64,000 bases of DNA from JBQTGK01 sp052400665 (GTDB taxonomy: Bacteria > Bacteroidota > Bacteroidia > Bacteroidales > Marinifilaceae), in NCBI GenBank assembly GCA_052400665.1, contig JBQTGK010000011.1. The stretch is one strand, 5' to 3'. The notes below the pieces were generated by a model. That model searched no databases. It saw only the letters and a list, made by a program, of their open reading frames with translations, and was not told where the DNA came from. This document shows, piece after piece, positions 44,546 through 53,952 of this stretch (position 1 is its first letter; each line of letters begins with the position of its first letter). A program made the translations under genes and the position numbers.

Positions 44546-47500
44546 CTATTTCAAATAATACTTTTTAAAGAATTCTATATAGATAGCCGGATCGCTATTT
44601 TTCATAAACACCTCAAGATTTTCATCGGATATTATAAAGTTTCGGTAACCAACTTTTTCTATTGGAGCAAACAAATCGCGGTTTGTAACTATGGCTCTAA
44701 AGTACATCATAGCCTGCTTTTTATTGCGCATATTAGTTACCAGTAATATTTCTCTATTGTTGTCTAAACTACGAACTTCTATTTTTAAACTTCGGGTATT
44801 ATACCTTTTTATTCCGTTTAACAATTGCTTGGTATTTACATTATCGGTAGAATAAACCAATGCAAAATAATGAGCTCTGTTTTCGTCGTATTTAAACAAA
44901 CCATCTTCAATTTGCTTTGATTCTTTTTTAGCAACAATAAATTCTTTTTCTCCAAAGTAATTCTTTTTAAAAAAATCCAGGTAAGGAAACAAAGTTTTGT
45001 TCACATAGAAATTTTTAAAATTTTCTTCACTGATTATAAAATTTCGATAATCAACATCCTGCAGCTGAGTATATACCGATTTATCCACAATCAGTTTACT
45101 AAAATAGCTCATTGCATCGGATTTAGTTCCAATATTATTTACTACAATCATATTTAAATCGCTATCGTACTGATCTTTTAGTACGCTATAATCTTTATCG
45201 TGATTGTAAATATCATTTCTAAGTTTACCAATATTAACTTTTCGAACTGGAACAAGTAATATAAACTTATGATTGTCTTTCGCATTCATCTCGAATTTTA
45301 CAGAATCGAGATTTGAATTTACAGACACCAGTTTTCCTTTTTTCTTAAGCGTTTCAGTAGTATGCTTGCGCTTGATATTAAAATACGTTTTAGTATAAAA
45401 ATCGAGATACTGCTCAACTTCCTTGCTCTTCCTTAATATTTCAAAATTCGATTTTGTAATGATAAAGTTACGGTAATCGATATCTTCAATACCCGAAAAG
45501 GCTTTTGTACTTGTAATTATTCCATTAAAATAATTTAAAGCATCAGTTTTATCTTTTAGGCCTTTCACCATAATCATAATTTTCTCTTTATCGAGCGAAA
45601 GTCGATCTACTTTAAATGTACGGTTATTATAGGCATCGGAATTGTATCGCGAAATATTAAACAAACTTCGGTTAGGGTCGCCATCTTTTTTTGAGAACAT
45701 CAAAACAAAATAGTGTTCTTCGTCTTTTGTGAATTTATATAATACTTTAGGAGCAGCTTTTTTCTTATCTCTGGTTTCGATTTCAACCATAGCTTGCTGA
45801 TCTTCAATTCTCCAATTTCTTAATAGTCTATTCTGACGAGCCAGATCCATATCTCTGGCAGTATAAATCACTGGCTTAACCCCTTTCTCTAATCCGGTAA
45901 TAATTGCTTTTACTGTTTGGGCAATTTCCTTTGTTGGATTCGCCTCTAACACTTGTTCTAAAGATTGTTTAAAGTTATTTGATTCCTGTGTTCTTCCAAT
46001 ACACAAAGCTCTTAAAAACAAAAATCGGGAACGCAAATCACTTTCCGGATATCTTAATAATCCATCGCTGCATAATTTTACAACTCTAAAATAGTAGAAA
46101 TTCTGAAAGTCTTCGTAGGCTTGCGCATACAGTGCGTTTGCTTTTTGATCTTTGGCATCTAGTTTTAGTCTGTAATTCGGATCGCTTAATGCTTTTGCAT
46201 ACTCGCTACCTTTAAATTCTGTTAATATTTTCTGCTTGTATTTTTCTGCTTGTGTAGAGTTTCCTTCTAACTTGTTTAAGGAATAGCAATGATAATAAGC
46301 CGACAATAGATATGGATTCTCAGGATATCTTTCAATTAAGAGCATCATACTCTCTAGGGCTTTGGTATTATTCTGTAGTTTTTCCTCATAAACCAAAGCG
46401 GCCTGATAAAGTCCCTTCATTATTCTTTCATCAGATTTTACCATTGCAGCTTTTGTCATTGGTAAATCAAGCATATAATAATCTCTTGATTTTGGATCTT
46501 TCTTTTTCGACTCACTACTGATTCCATCACTTTTGTCTTCTTCCAGAGCTAACTCTTCATCCTCAATACTAAATGTCGATCGATTTTTTCTTCTCCAATT
46601 ATCTTCCAGCTTTCTTCTTCCCCATTTACGTTGAAAATCGGCTTTACCAATACCTATATTCGTAGGATTATAAAAATACCAGTTGCCTTGAGACGAAGAA
46701 CTACTAGTTGAATTTCCAAGCATATTATTTTGAGCATAAAATGCTCTATCCGACTGATTTTCTGACTCGATCAATCTTTTTTCTCTTTCTTTATCGTTAA
46801 TCTCTTTAATCAACCCATTAATAAGTTTATCACGATCTTTAGGACTCATTAAAGCAACACGCTGCAAACTATCTTCGCGCACAACCATATTTAAATTATT
46901 AACCAGCTCGGTAAGATTTCCCACGCGATTCGATATTTTAGAATAGTTAGGGTAATCTTTCCCTAAATAGGTCATGGAACTATCGTAGCACATTTGTGCT
47001 TTCATATAGGTTTGTTCGCCAAAGTAATAGTCTGCCAATTTTAAAAAGGAAATTGCTTTCTGGTTTTCATTAAAAAGTGAAACCTCAGTAGATTTCCAGT
47101 AGTTAGGAATTGCAGCCTCTATATTTTCATCGACTACATCCATTTCGGCCATTGCAAAATAAATCTGATCCAGATATTCTTTATTTTTCTCATCTCTAAG
47201 CATTTTACGAAGGCCTTTTCTTATCTCTTCTCCATTTTCGTTTCCAGTATAGGATAAAGCTCGGCTAATTTTCGCATTAAAAGTCATTTCATAACTCGCT
47301 TTTAAATCTATTAGCTTTTGAAAAGTTCTGGATGCTTCGCTTGGATTTTCTATTTTCTGATATATTTGGGCCATTAAGTAATAGTAGCGCGCTTTATTTT
47401 GTTTTTTATCGGCTAAATTCACACATCTTTCCAGCTCTGGAAGCGCATTCTCCAATTCGTTTTGGCGAATAGAAGCATCGGCATTTAAAGCTGAGATTCT

Positions 47501-48124
47501 CAATAAATCTTCTTTCGATAAATCACTTTCATTTGATAATCGCTCTAAAATTTCACCTCCTGCAATAAACTCACCTCTATCAATCAAACTAGTAGCTTTC
47601 CATAATTTTGCTTCGGGTACTAGTTCAGAATCAGGATACTCACGTAAAATAAAATCGAATGCTTTCTCTGCAATGTGATATTCTCCCTTATAAAAACGAG
47701 CTTTTCCAATTAGTAAATAACAATCATCAATCCAGTTATTGTACTCTTTTTTCTTTCTAAACTCTTTATATTTATCCGATTGGTTATTCTTTTTTCGCTT
47801 AGGCTTACGTGTTATAGAGTGTATTTTAATTGCTTTGGTAGCTTTCTCTATGGCTCTATCCATACTCGAAAAAGATAAGGATCGGGCCGATACATTCTGA
47901 TATTCGAAAACTGGAAGTAAAATGGTATAATTCTCCTGAATCCCATTTACAATCTTCTGCTCTCCTTCTTTAAGACTTTCTTTTCCGTTAAAATAAACAT
48001 TATAGTGCGTTGTTAACGAATGATATTGTCTGCTCATAAAAGTATTCTTCTGATTTGAGCATGCAAATGCAAAGGTTAAACAGATTACTATCAGTAAAGC
48101 TTTTTGAATATTTGTTCGAGTCAA
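44546..48124 (-). CDS. porW: PorW/SprE-like TPR lipoprotein of the type IX secretion system
   Basis: 1192 residues. Lipoprotein signal peptide ending FAFAC (lipobox Cys), then SNQKNTFMSRQYHSLTTHYNVYFNGKESLKEGEQKI, the conserved start of PorW/SprE proteins. Several TPR-like helical arrays (about 140-420 and 590-720) followed by three repeated C-terminal modules of about 100 residues ending NFIISxENxxxF. SprE/PorW is required for gliding and type IX secretion and couples outer parts to the inner-membrane motor. First gene of the presumed porW-porX-tsaE-ald unit. Confidence 0.92.
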   Translation of the reverse strand: MTRTNIQKALLIVICLTFAFACSNQKNTFMSRQYHSLTTHYNVYFNGKESLKEGEQKIVNGIQENYTILLPVFEYQNVSARSLSFSSMDRAIEKATKAIKIHSITRKPKRKKNNQSDKYKEFRKKKEYNNWIDDCYLLIGKARFYKGEYHIAEKAFDFILREYPDSELVPEAKLWKATSLIDRGEFIAGGEILERLSNESDLSKEDLLRISALNADASIRQNELENALPELERCVNLADKKQNKARYYYLMAQIYQKIENPSEASRTFQKLIDLKASYEMTFNAKISRALSYTGNENGEEIRKGLRKMLRDEKNKEYLDQIYFAMAEMDVVDENIEAAIPNYWKSTEVSLFNENQKAISFLKLADYYFGEQTYMKAQMCYDSSMTYLGKDYPNYSKISNRVGNLTELVNNLNMVVREDSLQRVALMSPKDRDKLINGLIKEINDKEREKRLIESENQSDRAFYAQNNMLGNSTSSSSSQGNWYFYNPTNIGIGKADFQRKWGRRKLEDNWRRKNRSTFSIEDEELALEEDKSDGISSESKKKDPKSRDYYMLDLPMTKAAMVKSDERIMKGLYQAALVYEEKLQNNTKALESMMLLIERYPENPYLLSAYYHCYSLNKLEGNSTQAEKYKQKILTEFKGSEYAKALSDPNYRLKLDAKDQKANALYAQAYEDFQNFYYFRVVKLCSDGLLRYPESDLRSRFLFLRALCIGRTQESNNFKQSLEQVLEANPTKEIAQTVKAIITGLEKGVKPVIYTARDMDLARQNRLLRNWRIEDQQAMVEIETRDKKKAAPKVLYKFTKDEEHYFVLMFSKKDGDPNRSLFNISRYNSDAYNNRTFKVDRLSLDKEKIMIMVKGLKDKTDALNYFNGIITSTKAFSGIEDIDYRNFIITKSNFEILRKSKEVEQYLDFYTKTYFNIKRKHTTETLKKKGKLVSVNSNLDSVKFEMNAKDNHKFILLVPVRKVNIGKLRNDIYNHDKDYSVLKDQYDSDLNMIVVNNIGTKSDAMSYFSKLIVDKSVYTQLQDVDYRNFIISEENFKNFYVNKTLFPYLDFFKKNYFGEKEFIVAKKESKQIEDGLFKYDENRAHYFALVYSTDNVNTKQLLNGIKRYNTRSLKIEVRSLDNNREILLVTNMRNKKQAMMYFRAIVTNRDLFAPIEKVGYRNFIISDENLEVFMKNSDPAIYIEFFKKYYLK

Positions 48125-48328
48125 GATTGTATGTTTTATATGACAAAACCTATTTTTATAATAAAACCCCTTAGTTCTACCTATTTACCTAATGATTCTA
48201 AGATATTAATAAATTTAACGATAAAAATATCCTATTCTAAAAAAGTATAACAGTTCTCAGTAAGGTTTTATTTTATTAAGACTGAAAATTATTAAAACTT
48301 TTTAAAAATAAGCTTATTTAAGGGAAAT

Positions 48329-48354
48329 AAAAAAAGGAGCATTAAGCTCCTTTT
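48329..48354 (-). terminator. Terminator after mrp
   Basis: Stem AAAAGGAGC / GCTCCTTTT with a 5-base loop; U run on the minus strand. Confidence 0.9.
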
Positions 48355-48376
48355 AAAATATCAATATAATTTATAC

Positions 48377-49474
48377 TTATCGGGTTATTTCAACACGATG
48401 TGTAGGATCTTGATTTTTATTTCTAGCATCAACTACATTTATAAGTTTTTTAGCTAAATCAGCGAAAGCCATACCTGTTACCGAATCTTCGTTAACAGCT
48501 GCAGGAGTACCATTGTCTCCACCTTCGCGAATACTTTGAACAATAGGAATTTGTCCTAAAAGTTTCAAGCCTTTTTCTTCAGCAAGATTTTTACATCCAT
48601 CTTTACCAAAAATAAAATATTTATTATCTGGTAATTCTGCTGGTGTAAACCATGCCATATTTTCAATTAATCCCAAAACAGGAACATTTACACCTGGTCC
48701 TTCGAACATACTAATCCCTTTAATGGCATCGGCCAATGCAACTTCCTGCGGAGTACTAACCACAATTGCACCGGTAACCGGAACTGTTTGCACCAAAGTA
48801 AGGTGAATATCGCTGGTTCCTGGTGGCAAATCAATCAAAACATAATCTAATGCACCCCAGTTACCTTCTTCTATCATCTGCTTTAAAGCGTTAGAAGCCA
48901 TGGGTCCACGCCAAACTGTTGCCTGAGCAGGATCTACAAAGAAACCAATTGATAACATTTTAACGCCAAATACCTCGTGTGGTTCGATCATATCTTTTCC
49001 GTCGATATTAATCAATTTTGGGCGAGCATCTTCCGATCCAAACATTTTAGGAATCGAAGGTCCAAAAATATCTGCATCAATCAGTCCAACTTTTGCGCCA
49101 GTTTTAGCCAATGCAACTGCTAAATTCGTTGCTACGGTTGATTTACCAACACCACCTTTTCCTGAAGCAACTGCAATAATATTAGTAACATTAGGAAGAA
49201 CTCCAGCTTCTTCAACCATGTGAACGGCTTTAACTGTAATGTTTCCCTTTATGTCTGCATCTTTATCTACAAATTTTAAGATTGTAGAAACACAGGCTTT
49301 TTTCAAAGGAATGATATTTGCATCATCTGATTTTTGAAAAATCAATTCGAAACTAATTTTCTTTCCTTCAATTTTAATGTTACGAACCATATCCAAACCC
49401 ATGATATCCTTATCGGATCCTGGATACTGCACTAAACGCAACGCGTCAGTAACTTGCTTTTGAGTATAACTCAT
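48377..49474 (-). CDS. Mrp/NBP35-family ATP-binding Fe-S carrier protein
   Basis: 365 residues. N-terminal MIP18/DUF59-type domain (about 1-90), then the deviant Walker A ASGKGGVGKST (103-113) and MinD-like strands (IDLPPGTSD). The region that usually holds CPxC reads ENMAWFTPAEL...FGKDGC, so only one of the two expected cysteines is present. In family proteins the pair binds a bridging Fe-S cluster; the replacement suggests that this lineage binds it differently (inference). Last gene of the cluster, followed by a strong terminator. Confidence 0.9.
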   Translation of the reverse strand: MSYTQKQVTDALRLVQYPGSDKDIMGLDMVRNIKIEGKKISFELIFQKSDDANIIPLKKACVSTILKFVDKDADIKGNITVKAVHMVEEAGVLPNVTNIIAVASGKGGVGKSTVATNLAVALAKTGAKVGLIDADIFGPSIPKMFGSEDARPKLINIDGKDMIEPHEVFGVKMLSIGFFVDPAQATVWRGPMASNALKQMIEEGNWGALDYVLIDLPPGTSDIHLTLVQTVPVTGAIVVSTPQEVALADAIKGISMFEGPGVNVPVLGLIENMAWFTPAELPDNKYFIFGKDGCKNLAEEKGLKLLGQIPIVQSIREGGDNGTPAAVNEDSVTGMAFADLAKKLINVVDARNKNQDPTHRVEITR

Positions 49475-49542
49475 GATTTATGAAAATTTTGTTCTTTACT
49501 ATTAAAATTTAATACCTGCAAAGATATATATTTAGAATCAAT

Positions 49543-49881
49543 TCAAATAGAATCCAAGTCAAGTTCTTTCATTGGATCCCAAAATATTTTATCAAAATTT
49601 TGAATTTGATCGTCAATCACAATAATCCCCTCATTTTCGAGCAATTGCTGCATTAAATTTTCACCCGGAAAATGATGCTTACCACTAAGCATACCTATTC
49701 GGTTAACAACTCGGTGGGCAGGAATATATTCTTTACTAGAATAAGATCTATTCATTGCCCAACCTACTATTCTCGCCCCTCTAGGCGATCCTATAAACTT
49801 AGCTATTGCGCCATAGCTTGTAGCTCGTCCGAAAGGAATTTGCTGAACAACTTTGAATATTCTGTCATACAGATCAGACAT
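49543..49881 (-). CDS. Alkyltransferase-like (ATL) DNA-repair protein lacking the catalytic Cys
   Basis: 112 residues, MGMT C-terminal fold. The family motif PCHRV reads PAHRV: the alkyl-accepting Cys is Ala. ATL proteins such as E. coli YbaZ have a changed residue at this place and act by binding O6-alkylguanine and signalling to nucleotide excision repair. The DNA-binding RGARIVGWAMNRS helix is kept. Directly abuts trmB (stop and start are adjacent). Confidence 0.9.
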   Translation of the reverse strand: MSDLYDRIFKVVQQIPFGRATSYGAIAKFIGSPRGARIVGWAMNRSYSSKEYIPAHRVVNRIGMLSGKHHFPGENLMQQLLENEGIIVIDDQIQNFDKIFWDPMKELDLDSI

Positions 49882-50625
49882 TTATTCTTTTCTTTTAAGT
49901 CGGCCAAAACTTCTGTAGGCATCCAATTCGATTTCCACATCGGGTTCGATAAATTCTGACTTTCCTTCGAGCATAAACTTCTGATACTTAATAGGAATCC
50001 CCCTATCCAAAAATTGTTGTTCGTAAAAGGTTCTTATGGAAAGAATATCATCTGCAATATCAGAATTATACAAATCGTTTGTATCAATATCTACGGCAAG
50101 CGAATTTTCTTTAATTACATAAGAAGTGTACTCATACAAGAAGTTACTATCTGTTTTTAAATGAATAATTCCATTTTGCGACAAAAGATTCGAGTATAAA
50201 GAAAGAAATCTGGTTCCCGTTAACCTTTTTCTTTCTTTTTTCATTTGAGGATCGGGAAAAGTAATCCAAATCTCCGAGATCTCGCCCGATTTGAATATCG
50301 ACTCGAGCAATTCTGCTTTTGTTCTAATAAAGGCAACATTAGAAAGACCTTCTTCAATAGCAGTTTTTGCTCCTCGCCACATTCTGGCTCCTTTAATATC
50401 TATTCCAATAAAATTTTTATTTGGAAATTTTCGTGCTAATCCAACCGAGTATTCTCCTTTACCACAACCAACTTCTAAAACAATTGGGTTATTATTTTTA
50501 AATACTTCCTGTTTCCACTTTCCTTTATATTGATAATCTGTCTCCCAAACTTCGTTATGAGTTGGTTGAAATACATTATCAAAGGTCTCCATTTCAGCAA
50601 AACGCTGTAATTTATTCTTTCCCAC
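49882..50625 (-). CDS. trmB: tRNA (guanine-N7-)-methyltransferase
   Basis: 247 residues. SAM-binding motif VLEVGCGKGEYSVGLA, then NFIGIDIKGARMWRGA and the TrmB-specific ITFPDPQMKKERKRLTGTRFL. Makes m7G46 in tRNA. Follows gldH by 18 bp in the same unit. Confidence 0.96.
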   Translation of the reverse strand: MGKNKLQRFAEMETFDNVFQPTHNEVWETDYQYKGKWKQEVFKNNNPIVLEVGCGKGEYSVGLARKFPNKNFIGIDIKGARMWRGAKTAIEEGLSNVAFIRTKAELLESIFKSGEISEIWITFPDPQMKKERKRLTGTRFLSLYSNLLSQNGIIHLKTDSNFLYEYTSYVIKENSLAVDIDTNDLYNSDIADDILSIRTFYEQQFLDRGIPIKYQKFMLEGKSEFIEPDVEIELDAYRSFGRLKRKE

Positions 50626-50643
50626 GATTAATCGCTGCTTTTA

Positions 50644-51114
50644 TTAATTTGCTTTTTCTATACGAATTCCAACATTCACTACATTCTCCAACTCCTCTTC
50701 GCGCATTCCCTGAACAATTTCGAAAACATAGATTCCTGATTTAGGAAAAATAACATTTTGTTGATAAGGAATCTGCAAATCGAAAATATCGCCAAATCCA
50801 CTTCCATACCACTCTCCTTTTTCCGATGCAAGTGGACATTCAAACTTCTCTTCACTCACAATTCCATCGGGTGTTGTTTTTTTAATAAACATCCACATAT
50901 TACTATATGCATAAGCACCCGAGTTCCTTACATTAAGATATAAATTATGGGAACTTAATGTATCAGTTATTTCAACTTCAAAACGTAAAACATTTTTCAC
51001 ATTCCATTTGTAATCAGGAATTTTCTCATATTGTTCGTAAACTCTATTCGAATCGCACGAAGAAAATGCAATACTGCCAATAATAAGACAACAAATACAA
51101 ATAAGTTGTTTCAT
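50644..51114 (-). CDS. gldH: Gliding motility lipoprotein GldH
   Basis: 156 residues. Lipoprotein signal (MKQLICICCLIIGSIAFSSC), then the GldH-type sequence CDSNRVYEQYEKIPDYKWN, LRFEVEITDTLSSHNLYLNVRNSGAYAYSNMW and EWYGSGFGDIFDL. GldH is an outer-membrane-linked lipoprotein needed for gliding; its molecular role is unknown. Starts 3 bp after the PSP1 gene. Confidence 0.9.
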   Translation of the reverse strand: MKQLICICCLIIGSIAFSSCDSNRVYEQYEKIPDYKWNVKNVLRFEVEITDTLSSHNLYLNVRNSGAYAYSNMWMFIKKTTPDGIVSEEKFECPLASEKGEWYGSGFGDIFDLQIPYQQNVIFPKSGIYVFEIVQGMREEELENVVNVGIRIEKAN

Positions 51115-51117
51115 CTG

Positions 51118-52275
51118 TTATTTTTTTTGTATTGGTTTATTGGGTTTTCGAGGCTTACGACGGAACTTTCGTTTTCCTTTTCGTTTGTTCGGATTTTCTT
51201 TTTTATCAAAACGATTCAAACTATCCTGTCCAACTACATTCTCGTAATCCAGAGCTTTTTTAATTTCAATATCTTTCTTCGAAACCAGCTCGTTAACCTT
51301 AATACCTTTTTTATTCTGTTTGATTACCTCTTTAACACGATCAACCGACATTTGAACCAAATTCATGGTACTAAACTTATCAAAAGAATACCACATGGTT
51401 CTTTTAAAGATATCTGTTTTCTGATGATAAGCGGTTCCATCTATTGTTTCAAGAGGAATATTTGTGTTCGGAAAATCTTTTTGAGCATCGATATAACAGT
51501 CGAGCTCAAAATTTAAGCAACATTTTAATTTTCCACATTGCCCGGCCAGCTTTTGAGGATTTAAAGAAATTTCCTGATAACGGGCCGAATTGGTTGTTAC
51601 AGAAACAAAATTGGTAATCCAGGTAGAACAACATAGTTCGCGACCACAAGGACCAATTCCTCCAATTCTTCCTGCTTCCTGACGAGCACCAATCTGTCGC
51701 ATTTCAATTCTTATTTTGAATTGTTCTGCTAAAACCTTAATTAGCTGTCTAAAGTCAACTCTATCGTCGGCAATATAATAAAAGATTGCTTTTGTTTTAT
51801 CTCCCTGATATTCAACATCACCAATTTTCATATTAAGCCTAAGCTCAGCAGAAATCTGACGTGCCTTTATCATGGTTTTATGTTCCAGTGCAATGGCTTC
51901 CTGCCATTTTTCTATATCAACAGGTTTTGCTTTTCTGTATATTTTTTTTGCCTCGTAAGTATTCGGATCCAACTTTTGCTTCCGCATTTGCTCTACAACA
52001 AGATCGCCCGTTAAAGAAACAATACCAATATCGTGTCCTGGCGATGCTTCAACAGCAATAACGTCGCCTCTTTGTAATCTTAACTGATTTGAATTTTCAT
52101 AGAATCCCTTACGGGTATTTTTAAATTTTACCTCAACAATATCAGGACATAGTGCACTTTCAGGAACATCATTTAGCCAATCATAAACATCCAGCTTACC
52201 TGCCAGGAGTCGATGATCTGTTTTATTGGATGCGCATGATCCGCATTTCCCTTTTGGTTCCTTATTTTCTATCAT
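51118..52275 (-). CDS. PSP1-domain protein, RicT/YaaT-like
   Basis: 385 residues. PSP1 C-terminal domain with RIGGIGPCGRELCCSTW and LAGQCGKLKCCLNFE, the cysteine pairs seen in RicT/YaaT. The B. subtilis homologue is part of an Fe-S complex that affects RNA maturation and sporulation regulation. A basic C-terminal tail (about 340-385). In Bacteroidota this gene is often next to gldH, as here. Role in this lineage not known. Confidence 0.9.
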   Translation of the reverse strand: MIENKEPKGKCGSCASNKTDHRLLAGKLDVYDWLNDVPESALCPDIVEVKFKNTRKGFYENSNQLRLQRGDVIAVEASPGHDIGIVSLTGDLVVEQMRKQKLDPNTYEAKKIYRKAKPVDIEKWQEAIALEHKTMIKARQISAELRLNMKIGDVEYQGDKTKAIFYYIADDRVDFRQLIKVLAEQFKIRIEMRQIGARQEAGRIGGIGPCGRELCCSTWITNFVSVTTNSARYQEISLNPQKLAGQCGKLKCCLNFELDCYIDAQKDFPNTNIPLETIDGTAYHQKTDIFKRTMWYSFDKFSTMNLVQMSVDRVKEVIKQNKKGIKVNELVSKKDIEIKKALDYENVVGQDSLNRFDKKENPNKRKGKRKFRRKPRKPNKPIQKK

Positions 52276-52369
52276 ATATATATTGATTATAAGTCGATAA
52301 ACGACCGCAAAATTAGCGAATTTAATTTACAAACCTTTAAAGGTAGTTAAATCGGATAATTAATGTGAT

Positions 52370-53494
52370 TTAAGGTCTCAATAATTTAACCAATTTAAGG
52401 CCTAAATCGAGAAATACAATCTTCGCATTTGCATTTCTTTCTATATCGGTATAGGCCTTTGATAATTCATCAGAAATCATCCAAACATTATCCTCGTTTA
52501 TAAATGGCGAAAATCGCTGAGAAAAATTCATCTCCTCACCATTTAAATAAACCATTTCGGGATGCTTTAAATTTAGAATAAAGTTCTCTCGAATCATTCT
52601 AACACAATAATTCAAGAAGCTTTTTTGTCGCTCTCGCCCAATGCCTGCAATTTTTTCGGCCCAATCCATAATATCCAGCACATTACGAGCATAACAGCGT
52701 CGCATAATCGAAACAAAATTTTCAAAGTTTGCAGCATTCTCATCCGAATTTTTAATTAAAATTCTGGCTTTTCGATAACTTCCTTCCGATAATCGAACTA
52801 CATTGTTTAATTCCTGATTGCTTAAATTAAATTCTGTATTTACTGCTTCAGACAAAGCATTGGGCTCTATTGATGGAATTTTAACCAGCTGTGTTCTCGA
52901 TAAAATAGTTTGAATAATTTTATCGGGCTCTTCGGCAACCATAAAAAACAAAGTTTTTACAGGAGGTTCCTCAATCATTTTTAACAATTTATTGGCACAG
53001 GCCGAGTGCATTTTCTCGGGCAGCCAAATAATCATCATCTTGTAATCCGATTCGTACGTTTTCAGGTTCAGTTTCCTTATTATTTCATTGCTCTCGCTGG
53101 CATAAATCATTCCCTGAGCATTATCAACTCCAATGGTTCGGTACCAATCGCCAATATCAAAGTACGGATCAGATTGAATTTGATTTCTCCATGAATCAAT
53201 AAAATTATCACTTACCGGATGAGTAAATCCTTTTCCTTTTACAACTGGAAAAACAAAATGTAAGTCGGGATGAATCAGTTTTTCATATTTTCTGCAAGAT
53301 GAACATACCCCACAGGAGTCGTCGCCTTTTTTATCGAGACAGGACACATATTGTGCAAAAGCAATAGCCATGGGAAGTTTTCCAACTCCTTTTGGGCCAA
53401 TTAACAATTGCGCATGACTCACTCGGTTTTCTTTTACTGTCTGAATAAAACGCTGCTTTACGGCATCGTGTCCAATTATATCTTTAAATTGCAT
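52370..53494 (-). CDS. holB: DNA polymerase III delta-prime subunit-like clamp-loader protein
   Basis: 374 residues. AAA+ clamp-loader fold: LLIGPKGVGKLPMAIAF at about 31-47 is a degenerate Walker A (GKL instead of GK[ST]), then a four-Cys zinc module (CLDKKGDDSCGVCSSC) and KMMIIWLPEKMHSACANKLLKMIEEPP typical of delta-prime/DnaX-type subunits. The degenerate P-loop matches the known lack of ATP binding in delta-prime. First gene of the holB-PSP1-gldH-trmB-ATL-mrp series. Confidence 0.9.
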   Translation of the reverse strand: MQFKDIIGHDAVKQRFIQTVKENRVSHAQLLIGPKGVGKLPMAIAFAQYVSCLDKKGDDSCGVCSSCRKYEKLIHPDLHFVFPVVKGKGFTHPVSDNFIDSWRNQIQSDPYFDIGDWYRTIGVDNAQGMIYASESNEIIRKLNLKTYESDYKMMIIWLPEKMHSACANKLLKMIEEPPVKTLFFMVAEEPDKIIQTILSRTQLVKIPSIEPNALSEAVNTEFNLSNQELNNVVRLSEGSYRKARILIKNSDENAANFENFVSIMRRCYARNVLDIMDWAEKIAGIGRERQKSFLNYCVRMIRENFILNLKHPEMVYLNGEEMNFSQRFSPFINEDNVWMISDELSKAYTDIERNANAKIVFLDLGLKLVKLLRP

Positions 53495-53751
53495 GAAAAT
53501 ATGTTCTGTTCTGATTTAGAGGCACTCATAAGCAAAGAGAATAGATCGCTTTACAAAAAACCTGAATTGATTGCAAAAATACATCAGGCTACCCAAAGTT
53601 AAAAAAATATAATAATCTTAGATCGTAGTGAATTACAAAAAACAAATTACTTGGTAAGTAAGAGAAATAATTTTTTTTGCAAATGAATAAATGCAAAGAG
53701 AATTAACGAATACAGCCTTAATTATTAAACTTGTTAGCAGTTACTTTCTAC

Positions 53752-53797
53752 TAATGTAGATTTAAAAAAATGACGTTTTTATTGCAAATCTACATTA
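53752..53797. repeat. Long inverted repeat in holB-pgk gap
   Basis: TAATGTAGATTT (53752-53763) pairs perfectly with AAATCTACATTA (53786-53797); the 22-base interval has its own A-rich/T-rich symmetry. No T run follows, so it is not a plain terminator. Confidence 0.55.
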
Positions 53798-53887
53798 AAG
53801 AAAATTTTACGCAATCGTTTCAAAATCACATAATAAATCGTATTAAATACTGATACACTTTTAATTAACACTAATTGTTGTTTATTT

Positions 53888-53919
53888 TTTGCAGCAATTT
53901 GAATAAAAACATACCTTTG
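53888..53919 (+). promoter_or_regulatory. Promoter of pgk
   Basis: TTTG at 53888-53891 and TACCTTTG at 53912-53919, 20 bp apart, 33 bp before the ATG; a good Bacteroidota consensus match. Confidence 0.65.
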
Positions 53920-53952
53920 CTAGGCAAGAAAAAAAACTAAAGACTATTTCCA

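Larger units (their letters stand above)
53495..53952. other. Intergenic region between holB and pgk
   Basis: 458 bp between divergent genes. Holds the pgk promoter and a 12-bp perfect inverted repeat at 53752-53797. Otherwise no coding signal. Confidence 0.55.
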
